A program made the position numbers and the translations under genes. Positions 15,886 to 25,048 of a DNA stretch of 56,398 nucleotides are shown one piece after another; position 1 is the stretch's first letter; every line of letters begins with the position of its first letter. This DNA comes from Mycobacterium intermedium. GTDB taxonomy: Bacteria; Actinomycetota; Actinomycetes; Mycobacteriales; Mycobacteriaceae. The notes under the pieces are model-generated. The model did not search any database. It was given only the letters and a program-made list of their open reading frames with translations, and was not told where the DNA came from. The stretch covers positions 1-56,398 of the forward strand of contig NZ_MVHT01000038.1 of NCBI RefSeq assembly GCF_002086275.1, read 5' to 3'.

Positions 15886-17033
15886 CCCGTAGAAACTGCG
15901 CTCACTTCGGCCGGGTCGCTGACCCACGCGGCAAAGACCGGCACACCGGCCCACGGGTCGCGCCTGTGGCGACCACCGGTCACGGCGACCACGGCGTAGG
16001 GATGACCGAAAATCAGTGTCGCCGTGCGTGACAACCCTAGCGGCAGCATCGCGCTGCGCAGCGCGACCGCGGTCACGGCCGCGGCCTCGAAGCCGAACTG
16101 GCCGTAACGGGCCACCGCGGATTGCCGCGCGTCAACTTCGGGGGGCACCGATACGGCCGCACCGATTGCTCGGGCGACCGCGCCGAAACCAAGGCGCCGA
16201 TCAGCGCTCAGGTCATGGTCCGACGATGCCGTCCAGGCCGGCAACACCACCCGGACCTGGTCACCACCCGGTCGGCGTTCCTCGGTGATCGTCCAGAAAT
16301 CCCCTTGTCCCAGAGGCAATTTCGACAGACCCAGGCGGCGCACCGGGCTTCCGTTCGCATCCCGACGGGCGATGTCGTGCGCCGCGGCCAGCACCGCCTC
16401 GGACGGCGCGTCCGCGCGCGCGATGACCGACGTCACTTGGAGGGAGTCGCTGCCGAAGGCGGTGTGCACCGCCACGAGGCCCAGATCCGCCACCTCAGTG
16501 AGGTAGCCATAGGCACCGTGCAGCGTCAAGACATCGGCGACCTTGGCACTCCACGGCGATGCCAAATCGGCGGCGTCGGCCAGGTCGTAGGGGCGCAACC
16601 AGCTGATGCGGGTCGCCAACGCGCTGGCCAGTACCGCCGCCATGCCCGAAACCGCGACCGGAAAACGATCGATCAGGCCGTCGGTGTGATCGCGCGCCCA
16701 CGCATCGGCCTGCGCCTGGGTAGGAATCGGGCCCGCTTGGACAGCGGCGGGCAACCGATCCGGCCATCCGTCCAGGCCCCACATCGCCAGCGCGATCCGA
16801 ACCGCCTCGGGCGGGTCGGCAAGCAGATCATCGAGCGCGCGTCGGGCGCGCTTCGCGTCGGTTCCGAGCACCCCTTCGAGTTCGTCTCGGATCGCCCCGC
16901 GCGCCACCGGAGCGGTGAGCGCCAGGATCAACCACGCACCGAGCGGCGACGACACCGAGTGCGTTCCGGCGTGCAGCCGGCAGAAATTCCGGGCATACCG
17001 CACAACGAGCGCGCCGACGTCCACGCACCGCAC
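15882..17033 (-). CDS. divergent serpin-like protein
   Basis: A 383-residue protein without signal peptide. I read it as serpin-like from several features: FCRLHAGTHSVSSPLGAWLILALTAPVARG near the start resembles the serpin helix A/B segment (FSPLSI...ALGARG); a GVLG-x-DA segment follows; GQFGFEAAAVTAVAL at about 315-330 resembles the reactive-loop hinge (EEGTEAAAAT); and the C-terminus (FGHPYAVVAV...GVPVFAAWVSDP) resembles the closing DHPFLF...GRVxxP strands. Serpins trap serine or cysteine proteases. Length fits the family. The start is uncertain: GTG at 17033 or 17024. The neighbouring convergent gene is an M48 metallopeptidase. Without structure modelling this is a motif-level call. Confidence 0.55.
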   Translation of the reverse strand: MRCVDVGALVVRYARNFCRLHAGTHSVSSPLGAWLILALTAPVARGAIRDELEGVLGTDAKRARRALDDLLADPPEAVRIALAMWGLDGWPDRLPAAVQAGPIPTQAQADAWARDHTDGLIDRFPVAVSGMAAVLASALATRISWLRPYDLADAADLASPWSAKVADVLTLHGAYGYLTEVADLGLVAVHTAFGSDSLQVTSVIARADAPSEAVLAAAHDIARRDANGSPVRRLGLSKLPLGQGDFWTITEERRPGGDQVRVVLPAWTASSDHDLSADRRLGFGAVARAIGAAVSVPPEVDARQSAVARYGQFGFEAAAVTAVALRSAMLPLGLSRTATLIFGHPYAVVAVTGGRHRRDPWAGVPVFAAWVSDPAEVSAVSTG

Positions 17034-17086
17034 TGTAACCAGGTGTGCGGTGTTTCAGCTGGCCTGACCCGGGTATCAGCTCAGGC

Positions 17087-18592
17087 GTGACTTCACTTTG
17101 GCTGGCCAATCGAGGCGAACCCCGCTGGACCGCAAGCACGCTGGATGACGGCGGCCATTCGGCCGACGTCATCGTCGTGGGTGCCGGCATCACCGGACTG
17201 ACGACCGCAGTCTTGTTGGCGCGCGCCGGCAAAGACGTGCTGGTGGTGGAAGCACGGACGGTCGGCGCCTGCGCCACCGGCAACACCACCGCCAAGCTGA
17301 GCCTGCTGCAGGGCACCCAACTGACGAGCGTCCAGGCCAAGCACAGCAAGAAGGTCGCTCGCGCCTACGTCGAAGGCAATCGCGAAGGCATGGAGTGGGT
17401 GCTCAACCACTGCGAGACGAACGGGATCCCCGTGCAGCGCGAGGATGCGTACACCTACGCCCAATCGCAACGGGGAGTTCCGTCGGCACGCCTCGAATTG
17501 AAGGCCTGCGAGGCGGCGGGATTGCCTGTCGAGTGGGCCGACGATGCCGACGTTCCGTTCCCGTACCACGGCGGTGTGCGACTGGCCAATCAGGCACAGT
17601 TCGACCCGATGCCGTTCCTGGACTCGTTGGCGGCCGAGTTACTCAGGCGTGGTGGACGCCTGGTCGAACGCACCCGGGTACGTCGGGTGTCCCTGCTGGG
17701 TAAGGGCCCACGGGTGTACGTGACCGACGCGACCCGACGCGAAGTCGAACTTCAAGCCGACAAGCTCGTGCTCGCCACGGGAACTCCGATCCTGGACCGC
17801 GGCGGGTACTTCGCCCGGGTGAAACCGTCGCGGTCCTACTGCCTGGCCTTCAAAGTGCCGGGCTCCATCACCCGGCCGATGATGCTTTCCACCGATTCGC
17901 CGACGCGTTCGGTGCGCTACGCGCCGACCCCCGACGGCGAAATGTTGATCGTCGGCGGCGCCGGACACACCGTCGGTCGGAAGAAGAGCCCGTCGCAAGC
18001 ACTTGAGGAACTGACCTCCTGGGCCCGTGAGCACTACCCGGGCGCGGAGCAGACCCACTTCTGGTCAGCACAGGACTACACGCCGATCGACAGCCTGCCG
18101 TACGTCGGCCCCATCTTGCCAAACAGCGAAAGTATTTACATTGCAACGGGTTTCAACAAGTGGGGGATGACCAACGGTCCCGCCGCGGCATTGGCGTTGT
18201 CCAGCCGGATCCTGGGCGGGCGGATGGACTGGGCCGACGCGTTCGCCAGCTGGAGCCGCCACGAGATCACCGGCTTGCCGACGGCCCTGCAAGCCAACCT
18301 CGAGGTCGGTTTCTATCTGCCGAGGGGATGGATCACGCCGGCGACGCGCATTGCCCGACGCAGCCCTACGGATGAGGGCGGCGTGGTCAGCGGACCGCCG
18401 TGGCACTTGCAAGCGCGAAGCCGAATCAACGGAACCGAAAAGCAGGTCTCGCCGGTGTGTCCGCATCTGGGCGGCATCGTGAACTGGAACGATGCCGACC
18501 AGGCGTGGGAGTGCCCGCTGCATGGCTCGCGGTTCGCGCCCGACGGCACGGTGCTGGAAGGGCCCGCCACCCGCGATCTGACCCCGTGCTGA
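17087..18592 (+). CDS. FAD-dependent oxidoreductase with C-terminal Rieske domain
   Basis: A 501-residue fusion. The N-terminal DAO/GlpD-like FAD domain starts with VIVVGAGITGLTTAVLLARAG and includes the TGNTTAKLS segment and a late ATGFNKWGMTNGP motif. Residues about 405-500 are a Rieske [2Fe-2S] domain, with CPHLGG and CPLHGSRF providing two Cys and two His. The architecture is that of the YhfW-type DadA-Rieske proteins, which are assumed to oxidise an amine or small acid and pass electrons to the cluster; the substrate is unknown. GTG 17087 is the likely start (MTSLWLANRG); the frame is open upstream to 17045. Confidence 0.88.
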   Translation: MTSLWLANRGEPRWTASTLDDGGHSADVIVVGAGITGLTTAVLLARAGKDVLVVEARTVGACATGNTTAKLSLLQGTQLTSVQAKHSKKVARAYVEGNREGMEWVLNHCETNGIPVQREDAYTYAQSQRGVPSARLELKACEAAGLPVEWADDADVPFPYHGGVRLANQAQFDPMPFLDSLAAELLRRGGRLVERTRVRRVSLLGKGPRVYVTDATRREVELQADKLVLATGTPILDRGGYFARVKPSRSYCLAFKVPGSITRPMMLSTDSPTRSVRYAPTPDGEMLIVGGAGHTVGRKKSPSQALEELTSWAREHYPGAEQTHFWSAQDYTPIDSLPYVGPILPNSESIYIATGFNKWGMTNGPAAALALSSRILGGRMDWADAFASWSRHEITGLPTALQANLEVGFYLPRGWITPATRIARRSPTDEGGVVSGPPWHLQARSRINGTEKQVSPVCPHLGGIVNWNDADQAWECPLHGSRFAPDGTVLEGPATRDLTPC

Positions 18593-18618
18593 CCACGGTT
18601 TGGATGGCTGGGTAGCCG

Positions 18619-19461
18619 TCACCAGACTCGGACGTAGTCCACCAGCATCTGGGCGGGGTAGGTTCCGGGGCCGGGGTCACCGCCGCCGGAGCCGGCAACC
18701 GCAAGATTCAGGATCGGGAACACCTGGTAGCCCGGGTTGTTGAAGGGCCAGTCCGCCAGGGAGTTGGCCGGCACCGTGAAGTAGGGCTGTGCTCCGTCGG
18801 TGTAGTCGAGCCAAAACCGCATCCCGGCGTCGTCCCACTGGACCCGCCAGGTGTGCCACCCGTTGTCCACCCCGATGTTGTGCGTCTTCCATTCGGAGCC
18901 GTTCGAGCGGGCGTGCACGGTGGTCGCCGAGGGCCACTTGCCGTTCCCGTACCACTCGATGATGTCGATTTCACCCTGCGCGTCACTGGACAACCACCAA
19001 GCCGGCCAGGCGCCTGCCGTCAGGCAGTCGAACTTGATGCGCGCTTCCCAGGTGTGGCCGATGCCGCCCTGCCAGGGGCTGAACACCTTGCCGCCGTAAT
19101 AGGTGTCGCCATCCTTGAAGGCCTTTATGACCAGGTTGGAGTTGCCGTCGATGAAGACGTTGCGCCGGTCGTCTCGGTACTGCCCGACGTGTTCGGGCAG
19201 CTCCCAGTACGTCGGATCCTTCATCGTTTCGCGGGCCTTGGACACCGTCCACTTCGACGGATCCGGGGCCGAACCGGCCGGTCCGTCGAACTCGTCGTGG
19301 AAGATGTATGTCCCTGTGGCGCCGCTGGGCGCCGCTGGCGGCGGGACCCGGTCCAGTGGTCGGGGGAGTGGATCAGCGTGAACGGGGGCCGCTGGTAGCG
19401 CGGCCGCGCCGGTCAGCAGGCCCGTCATCAACAGCAAACGGCGACGATCAATTTCCGGCAT
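18619..19461 (-). CDS. secreted GH16 beta-1,3-glucanase-like glycosidase
   Basis: A 280-residue exported glycoside hydrolase family 16 protein. The start carries a twin-arginine-like signal (IDRRRLLLMTGLLTGAAALPAAPVHA). The catalytic motif GEIDIIEW (ExDxxE: nucleophile and acid/base Glu) is central, with the aromatic WPAWWL just before it. It closely resembles the M. tuberculosis protein Rv0315, described as a beta-1,3-glucanase-like antigen. It should act outside the cell on beta-1,3-glucans. ATG 19461 has AGGGTG upstream; a TTG at 19467 is possible. Confidence 0.9.
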   Translation of the reverse strand: MPEIDRRRLLLMTGLLTGAAALPAAPVHADPLPRPLDRVPPPAAPSGATGTYIFHDEFDGPAGSAPDPSKWTVSKARETMKDPTYWELPEHVGQYRDDRRNVFIDGNSNLVIKAFKDGDTYYGGKVFSPWQGGIGHTWEARIKFDCLTAGAWPAWWLSSDAQGEIDIIEWYGNGKWPSATTVHARSNGSEWKTHNIGVDNGWHTWRVQWDDAGMRFWLDYTDGAQPYFTVPANSLADWPFNNPGYQVFPILNLAVAGSGGGDPGPGTYPAQMLVDYVRVW

Positions 19462-19535
19462 TAGCAAGGCACCCTAGCAGCCACGCCGGACCCGATGAAA
19501 ATCGACGACCTGCCGCTTGGTGCCGTCCGGAGCCA

Positions 19536-20705
19536 CTAACCCGCCGCCGGCGGCCTGGTCATGAAGGTCAACCTGAACCCGTATGACGGGGTCTTTCGAC
19601 CGTTACCGGCGTTGATGTACTGCCCGAACGGCGGGGCCACCGGAACGTGGTCGGCGACGGCGCCCTCGACGGCGGCCTCGATCGCCGAGACGTTCGCGGC
19701 AGCTGCGACCCCCGGGTTGGGCGTCGCGCTGGCCGTCCAGCTGACCGGCACCGATAGCCCACCGACCGGAACCGATCGGCCCAGACCAGCGGCCACGCTA
19801 CCGACACTGCTCGACAGCTTGGGTGCTGCGGAGGCGGCCTGGGCGGCGCCTTGGGCCACCGGAGCCACACCGGCGAACTTGGACATGTTGACCGAGGCGC
19901 TACTGACCTGCCCCAACGCCTGTCCCGATTGGAACACCGCCTGGAGCAGCGGCAGGTAGGGCGGGATGTATTTGCTGTAAACGGGAGCGAGGTCGTCGAA
20001 CGGCGTGTGGGCGATGAGCCACTGGTCGATCGCCTGGCCATTGATCGGCGCGGACAGGGTTCGCAGGACGTCGCTGACCCTTGCGTTGATCTGTGACGTC
20101 ACCTGGAAGATTTCGCCCTGGACGGCTTCACTCTGGGCTTTGAGCACCGAAAGCGCCTGGTCAAGCAACCCGCCGGGGCTCACCACTTCGGCAGGCTCCG
20201 GCAGTTCCGCCAACTGCGTCGCGGCCGCCGAACTGCCCGCGTAGGCGTACATCGCTGCCGCGTCCTGAGCCCAGAACTCCATGTACACGGCTTCGGTGGC
20301 AGCGATCGCCGGGGTGTTCTGGCCAAGAAAGTTGGTGGCCACCAACGCCGCCAACAATGCCCGATTGGCCGCGATCACCGGTGGCGGGACCGTCGCCGCG
20401 AACGCCGCCTCAAAGGCCGTCGCCGCGGCGTACGCCTGGGTCGAGGCCTCTTCGGCTTCCTCGGCGCTGCTGTCCAGCCAGGTGATGAACGGAGTGGCGG
20501 CAGCGAGCAGCTGCGCCGACGCCGCTCCCAGCCACGGACCGCTCGTCAGCCCGGTGATCACCGAACGGTGACCCGCCGCGACCGCCTGCAAGTCGGCCGC
20601 CAGCGAACCCCACGCCGATGCGGCGGCGAGCAGTGGTCCCGCCCCCGGACCGGCATATAAGCGCCCCGAGTTGATCTCGGGCGGCAAAACGCCATAGTCA
20701 ACCAT
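19536..20705 (-). CDS. PPE family protein, SVP subgroup (distal copy)
   Basis: A 389-residue PPE protein. The PPE domain covers about 1-175: VDYGVLPPEINS at the start, SGPWLG and the WxG-type helical hairpin, and [34 protein letters not shown] variable helical region follows, then the SVP-type motif GGLSVPVSW and the tail ending RPPAAG. PPE proteins are exported by type VII (usually ESX-5) systems as heterodimers with PE proteins. The next gene upstream encodes a clear paralogue, so this is a tandem duplication. Confidence 0.93.
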   Translation of the reverse strand: MVDYGVLPPEINSGRLYAGPGAGPLLAAASAWGSLAADLQAVAAGHRSVITGLTSGPWLGAASAQLLAAATPFITWLDSSAEEAEEASTQAYAAATAFEAAFAATVPPPVIAANRALLAALVATNFLGQNTPAIAATEAVYMEFWAQDAAAMYAYAGSSAAATQLAELPEPAEVVSPGGLLDQALSVLKAQSEAVQGEIFQVTSQINARVSDVLRTLSAPINGQAIDQWLIAHTPFDDLAPVYSKYIPPYLPLLQAVFQSGQALGQVSSASVNMSKFAGVAPVAQGAAQAASAAPKLSSSVGSVAAGLGRSVPVGGLSVPVSWTASATPNPGVAAAANVSAIEAAVEGAVADHVPVAPPFGQYINAGNGRKTPSYGFRLTFMTRPPAAG

Positions 20706-20768
20706 CGCTTGTTGTCCCCTGATGCCTGTAGACCGCTCAGCCGGCAGCCGCTGCGGTGATCCGGCCGA

Positions 20769-21947
20769 TTAACCGGCGGCCGGCGGCTTCGCCATGACGG
20801 ACGGCTTGAACCCGTACGTCGGCTGATTTCGGCCGTAACCGCCGTTGAGGAACTGCCCGAACGGAGGGGCCATGGGAAAGCTGTTGGCGCCTTCGGCGGC
20901 GGCCGGAATCGCGGTGGCGACTCCCGGATTGGTGGTGGCTTGCCACGGGACCCACTTTGCCGGTGCCGAGAGCCCGCCGATCGGGATCGCCTTGCCCAGC
21001 CCCGCTGCCACGCCGGCCGCGGTCGACCCGATGTTCGCCCCCGCATTTGCCGCGGCCGCCCCCGCTGCCTGAGCCGCCCCCTCGGCCGCCTTGGCCGCCG
21101 AAGCCGCCGGCTTCGCGAAGTTGGCCATAGCGGTAAGGCCGTTGCTGACCTGGCCGAAGGATTGTGTCGACTGAATCATCGACTGCAGGGAGGAGATGTA
21201 CGGCGAGAGGTACTTGCTGAACAGCGAGACCACGTCGTCGAGTGGCGTGTTTGCCACGATCCACTGGTCGATCGCCGAACCGTTGATCGGCGCTGACAGC
21301 GTCTTCAGCACTTCGGAGACCCTGGGGTTGATCTGGTTCAACATGTTGCCGACTTGGGTGGCGACGGCTTGGTTCTGCGCCTTGAACACCGCGATTGCCT
21401 GGTCTGCCGCCGCCCCGGGGTCCACCACCTCGGCCGGTGCGGGCAAGTCCGCCAACTTGGTAGCCGTGGCCGCCCTGCCCGCGTAGGTGTACATCGCCTC
21501 GGAATCCTGTGCCCAGAATTCGGCGTATTGAGCCTCGGTTGTCCCGATCGCCTGGCTGTTCTGCCCGAAAATGTTGGTCGCGACCAACTCGGCCAGCAAG
21601 GCGCGGTTGGCCGCGATCAGTGGGGGCGGAACGGAGCCGGCGAACGCCGCCTCGTAGGCCGTCGCTGCGGCGCTCGCCTGACTCGCAGCGTTTGCGGCCT
21701 CTTCGGCGCTGATCTCCAGCCAAGTGATGAACGGGCTTACCGACGCAAGCAGCGACCCCGCGGCTGGCCCCAGCCAGGGGCCGCTGGTCAGCGAGGTAAT
21801 CACCGACCGGTGGCCCGCGACGGCTTCCTGCAGCTCAGCGGCCAGGCCGGCCCATGCCGCCGCGGCCGCCACCAGCGAACCGGCGCCCGGGCCGGCGTAG
21901 ATCTTCGCCGAGTTGATCTCGGGCGGCAACAATCCGTAATCGACCAT
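20769..21947 (-). CDS. PPE family protein, SVP-like (proximal copy)
   Basis: A 392-residue paralogue of the downstream PPE, with the same start (VDYGLLPPEINS), domain layout and KPPAAG end. The GxxSVPxxW position reads GGLSAPAKW, with a second W-x-x-W-like extension (VPW). The middle part has an Ala/Gly-rich insertion (GANIGSTAAGVAAGLG) that the other copy shares in shorter form. It lies 27 bases downstream of the PE gene, the usual PE-PPE operon arrangement, so this copy is the likely partner of that PE. Confidence 0.93.
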   Translation of the reverse strand: MVDYGLLPPEINSAKIYAGPGAGSLVAAAAAWAGLAAELQEAVAGHRSVITSLTSGPWLGPAAGSLLASVSPFITWLEISAEEAANAASQASAAATAYEAAFAGSVPPPLIAANRALLAELVATNIFGQNSQAIGTTEAQYAEFWAQDSEAMYTYAGRAATATKLADLPAPAEVVDPGAAADQAIAVFKAQNQAVATQVGNMLNQINPRVSEVLKTLSAPINGSAIDQWIVANTPLDDVVSLFSKYLSPYISSLQSMIQSTQSFGQVSNGLTAMANFAKPAASAAKAAEGAAQAAGAAAANAGANIGSTAAGVAAGLGKAIPIGGLSAPAKWVPWQATTNPGVATAIPAAAEGANSFPMAPPFGQFLNGGYGRNQPTYGFKPSVMAKPPAAG

Positions 21948-21974
21948 CAGTTCCCCCTTTTGGACTCGGGCCGA

Positions 21975-22274
21975 CTAGAGCGCCGCCGCCGCGTTGGCCG
22001 CCTCGGTCTCCGCGTACGAACCCGCGCTGGTGGCCAACGTCGCCGACAACGCCGCCTGAATCTGCGCGGCCCGGGCGTGCAGTTCCTGGAACCGGGCGGC
22101 GTGGGTGGCGAACTGGGCCGCCGTCAGCACCGAAACCTCATCGACGGCCGCTGGGACGACTCCGGTCGTCGGGCCAGCGGCAGTGGCGTTTGCGACGTTC
22201 AACGAAGCGCCGATCGACTGCAGGTTGCTGGCCGCCGCAGCCAGCACCTCTGGATATGCGGTTACGAAAGACAT
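21975..22274 (-). CDS. PE family protein
   Basis: A 99-residue PE-only protein: SFVTAYPEVLAAAASNLQSIG at the start, PTTGVVPAAVDEVS in the loop, and YAETE near the end, which matches the YxxxD/E secretion signal of type VII substrates. It should pair with the adjacent PPE and be exported by an ESX system. ATG 22274 has GGAGG six bases upstream, which sets the start although the frame is open to 22439. Confidence 0.93.
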   Translation of the reverse strand: MSFVTAYPEVLAAAASNLQSIGASLNVANATAAGPTTGVVPAAVDEVSVLTAAQFATHAARFQELHARAAQIQAALSATLATSAGSYAETEAANAAAAL

Positions 22275-23062
22275 AAAATTCCTCCAGCGACCAGTCGGGA
22301 TTTGTGCGAACACGTCGCTGTGCTCGTCGAACACCTCAGGGCGTTCCGTTGTCGTTGAGGACGGTATTGACAGCGAGAGGGTAGGTTCAAAACGCCCGAA
22401 ACCGTCAAAACGATGCTGATCTTGACGTTTCGTCAACATTCACCCTGATTTTAACCTGGATTTTTCACAGGTAACGCTAAGGACTTTGGAGCCGGCTGCC
22501 GCGATGTTTGAGTGCCGCGCGGGTACCGACACATCGCGGCGGCGCGTGACCCGGCCAGGCCTAGACAGCAAGCTTTGTGACGCAGCTCACCCTAGCCCGC
22601 AAAAGAGCCGATTCCCCTTTTGATACAAGCGTTTCAAGTGCATGCCGTGTCTGTATCGACCGGTTTCCAGCAACTTCGGCGAGGTGCGTGCGGGAGGGCG
22701 CCACGGCGCCTCGTCGGCTTGTCGACGGCATTCGGATATCAGTTTGGTGAGCACCGACGCCTGGCCAACTAGCACAGTCCTGAAGAATGGCGCAGATTTT
22801 TGTTCAGGATGCAGATATGACCTTTGCAATCGTCAAGGATTAGAATTGGAGTGAACATATTTATTTCTCATGCGCCGAAGCGCGCTCATCGTCTTTAGCG
22901 GCCAGAATAATTTTCAACGTGATTTTATTGTGCCCGCCATGGTCGCGGCCGGAATTCGGTCAATCCGGCCGACAGAGGTGGTTTGAGACCCGTCCGCATT
23001 CTTGGCCAAGGCGTAGCTCACATGTGACTCCGGCGCGACGGCGACACGGAACGCTGTTCTTC
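22275..23062. other. long intergenic region upstream of the PE-PPE cluster
   Basis: Nearly 800 bases between divergent genes, with lower GC than the flanks. Open frames here lack ribosome sites and protein-like composition. It should contain the PE-PPE promoter and the promoter of the gene at 23063. The only strong pattern is the CGTCAA/TTGACG cluster at 22403-22436. Confidence 0.6.
22403..22436. promoter_or_regulatory. cluster of three CGTCAA half-sites
   Basis: CGTCAA (22403), TTGACG (22422) and CGTCAA (22431) occur within 34 bases; the last two form a 6-3-6 palindrome. It lies about 130 bases before the PE start. TTGACG also resembles a -35 box, so a promoter/operator overlap is possible. 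Confidence 0.35.
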
Positions 23063-23314
23063 ATGACGGCGCTGGCGGTTGCCCCCGCACTCGTGGCGGC
23101 TCTCTGCATCGGCTACCACTTCGGCCGCCGCGCGGATCCCAAGACCCTTACCTGGAAACAGCGAACCAGTCGGATAGCGCTCGGCAGACGCGCGATCGCT
23201 TTGGGTGCCCTGCTGCTGGCCCGCCGCCTTCAGCACGGCTTCACACAGCAGCACACGCTCGCGGCGGCAAGCCGCAAGCGGCTCGGGTCGGTCGCCCGAC
23301 AGGTACTCCGCTGA
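23063..23314 (+). CDS. small membrane-anchored protein
   Basis: An 83-residue protein with one N-terminal membrane helix (TALAVAPALVAALCIGYHFGRRA), followed by a strongly basic region with repeated Arg and Gln (WKQRTSRIALGRRAIALGALLLARRLQHGF), the latter containing a second possible hydrophobic helix. Family unknown. ATG 23063 is used; an in-frame GTG at 23024 would add 13 basic residues and cannot be excluded. It ends 21 bases before the convergent cutinase gene. Confidence 0.6.
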   Translation: MTALAVAPALVAALCIGYHFGRRADPKTLTWKQRTSRIALGRRAIALGALLLARRLQHGFTQQHTLAAASRKRLGSVARQVLR

Positions 23315-23335
23315 ACCAACCGCCCGGTTAGCCGA

Positions 23336-24064
23336 CTACAGCTTGCTCGCGACGAAGTCGGCGGCCTGGTTCGCCATGCCGTCCTTGACGTACGCATTGG
23401 CCAGGTGCTGCGGCCAGTTCTGCTCCCAGGTGTTTGGGTCGGCCGGGTTGCAGACCGGGTCGGCCCCGTGACACAACTCGATGGTCCGGTCGTTGTAGAT
23501 GGGGTTGAAGTTGGTGATCGGACCCACCCACTGGCTGCCATTGCCGAACAGGGCGACGGCCGCGATGTGCTGGTCAATCCCCCCCGGGAGCGGGCTGTCG
23601 AACTTGAAGACATTCATCGGAACCGCCAACACCACGTCGGTCACCGCCGCGCCGAGCGAGTAGCCGCCCAGCACCAGCCGAGTGTCCGGGCAATTGGCGG
23701 CCACGCTCTGGATGTGGTGGCTCATGTCGTTGGCGCCGATGTCGATCTCCGTGTCGGCCGGGTAGCGCACCGCGTATGTCGCCATGCTCTTGCCGCCGAT
23801 CCGAGAGCGGAGGGCGTTGATGAAGGCATTGCCGAGGATTCCGGGTCCCGGTGATTCATACCGCCCGCGGGCGAAAACAACCTCGACCTGAGGACAGTTC
23901 GCCGCCGCGGCGATCCCCGCGCTCCCCGGCGTGCCGGGCGGCAGGACTGCGGCAGCCACCGAAAGCGACGCCGCGATAAAGACCGCCGCGAGGACAACGA
24001 TTGATCGACGAGAAACCATGGCGCGCACGGGACGATGGTAGCCACTCCTGGGCACTGTTGGCAT
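23336..24064 (-). CDS. cutinase-like (Culp) esterase
   Basis: A secreted alpha/beta esterase of the cutinase family, 242 residues from ATG 24064 (GAAAGGCGG upstream) or 227 from ATG 24019. The signal segment is VSRRSIVVLAAVFIAASLSVAAA. The mature part starts NCPQVEVVFARGRYE; the nucleophile elbow is GGYSLGAA, the Asp is in DPVC, and the His is in PQHLANAYV. Conserved Cys residues match the family disulphides. Mycobacterial Culps hydrolyse lipid esters in or near the envelope. GxSxG has Leu where the common sequence is GYSQG, and the segment before it is divergent, so substrate preference may differ from the second cutinase here. Confidence 0.87.
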   Translation of the reverse strand: MPTVPRSGYHRPVRAMVSRRSIVVLAAVFIAASLSVAAAVLPPGTPGSAGIAAAANCPQVEVVFARGRYESPGPGILGNAFINALRSRIGGKSMATYAVRYPADTEIDIGANDMSHHIQSVAANCPDTRLVLGGYSLGAAVTDVVLAVPMNVFKFDSPLPGGIDQHIAAVALFGNGSQWVGPITNFNPIYNDRTIELCHGADPVCNPADPNTWEQNWPQHLANAYVKDGMANQAADFVASKL

Positions 24065-24148
24065 GCTTCTACCGCCTTTCACCCAGGCGTAACCACCCGC
24101 CGCGACAAGTCCGCCCATGCGCTCGGGCCGCCGAGGGATCATGGCCAT

Positions 24149-24982
24149 ATGGCCGACGAGGAACTCGACACCTTGTACGTCGTGCCGCCCGAGGCTTTTA
24201 CCGCGGAACGCACCAGGTTGGCCAAGGCCGCCAAGGACCGCGGTGACGCTGACGCCGCCAAACGCATATCCGCGGCCCGCAAGCCGACGACGGTGGCTTG
24301 GGTCGCCAACTTGCTGGCGTTGCGGCACCCCGACGCCGTCCAGCGCCTGGCCGACATTGGTGACCGATTGCGGCAGGCGCACGCCGAAATGGACGGCGCC
24401 AAGGTCCGCGAGTTGTCCGCCAAACAACGAGCCCTCATCGAAGACCTCTCGAAAGACGCGTTCAAACTGGCTTCCGAATCGGGAAACGTGAAACCGCCGT
24501 CCGGGACGCTGCGGGACGAACTGACCGGAACGCTGCAGGCAGCGATCGCTGACGCCGAGCTCAGAGGGCGGCTGGGCCGACTGACCAAAGCCGAGCAGTG
24601 GTCAGGCTTCGGTGGCTTCGGTGAGGCGGCCCCAGCGCCGTCCCGAAAGGAGTCCCGCAAAGAAAAGCCGAAATCGTCGAAATCCGCGCGGGACGACAGC
24701 AGGGAAGACAAGGCGCGGCAGAAGGCGCAGGAGCTGGAGAAACTGCAGGCTGCCGTCGCCGAGGCAGAGCAGGTCAAGGCGGAAACCGACGCCAAGGTGT
24801 CCGAGTTGCAATCCGAACGAGACGCCGCTCGGCAACGCCGCGACGACGCTGCGGCTACGCTGCGGGAGGCCGAACGCGCTCTCGACAGCGCCGAGGCTCG
24901 ATATGAAAAGGCGATGAAAGCCAACGACGCCGCGCAGGAGTCGTTCAGCGCCGCCAAGGCGCAACTGAATCGACTGCACTAG
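24149..24982 (+). CDS. coiled-coil protein of unknown function
   Basis: A 277-residue charged, Ala-rich cytoplasmic protein. The first 150 residues are helical with PTTVAWVANLLALRHPDAVQRLADIGDRLR. A Lys/Ser/Arg-rich linker follows (about 170-195), then a continuous heptad-rich coiled coil from about residue 200 to the end (QELEKLQAAVAEAEQVKAE...). ATG 24149 (MADEELDTLY) is chosen from GAGGGA upstream. I know of no assigned function for this type; it precedes pcaA-like copy 1 by 66 bases on the same strand. Confidence 0.75.
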   Translation: MADEELDTLYVVPPEAFTAERTRLAKAAKDRGDADAAKRISAARKPTTVAWVANLLALRHPDAVQRLADIGDRLRQAHAEMDGAKVRELSAKQRALIEDLSKDAFKLASESGNVKPPSGTLRDELTGTLQAAIADAELRGRLGRLTKAEQWSGFGGFGEAAPAPSRKESRKEKPKSSKSARDDSREDKARQKAQELEKLQAAVAEAEQVKAETDAKVSELQSERDAARQRRDDAAATLREAERALDSAEARYEKAMKANDAAQESFSAAKAQLNRLH

Positions 24983-25048
24983 TGCAAACGCTGCCAGCGA
25001 CGTGGGAGCATTATTCGCCGAACGACCTCGGAAGGGCACCACAACACC

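Noticed and set aside
22587..22829. An 80-codon minus-strand frame upstream of the PE gene.
   Set aside because: No ribosome site, no domain and low protein-likeness; I consider it noise in an AT-richer gap.
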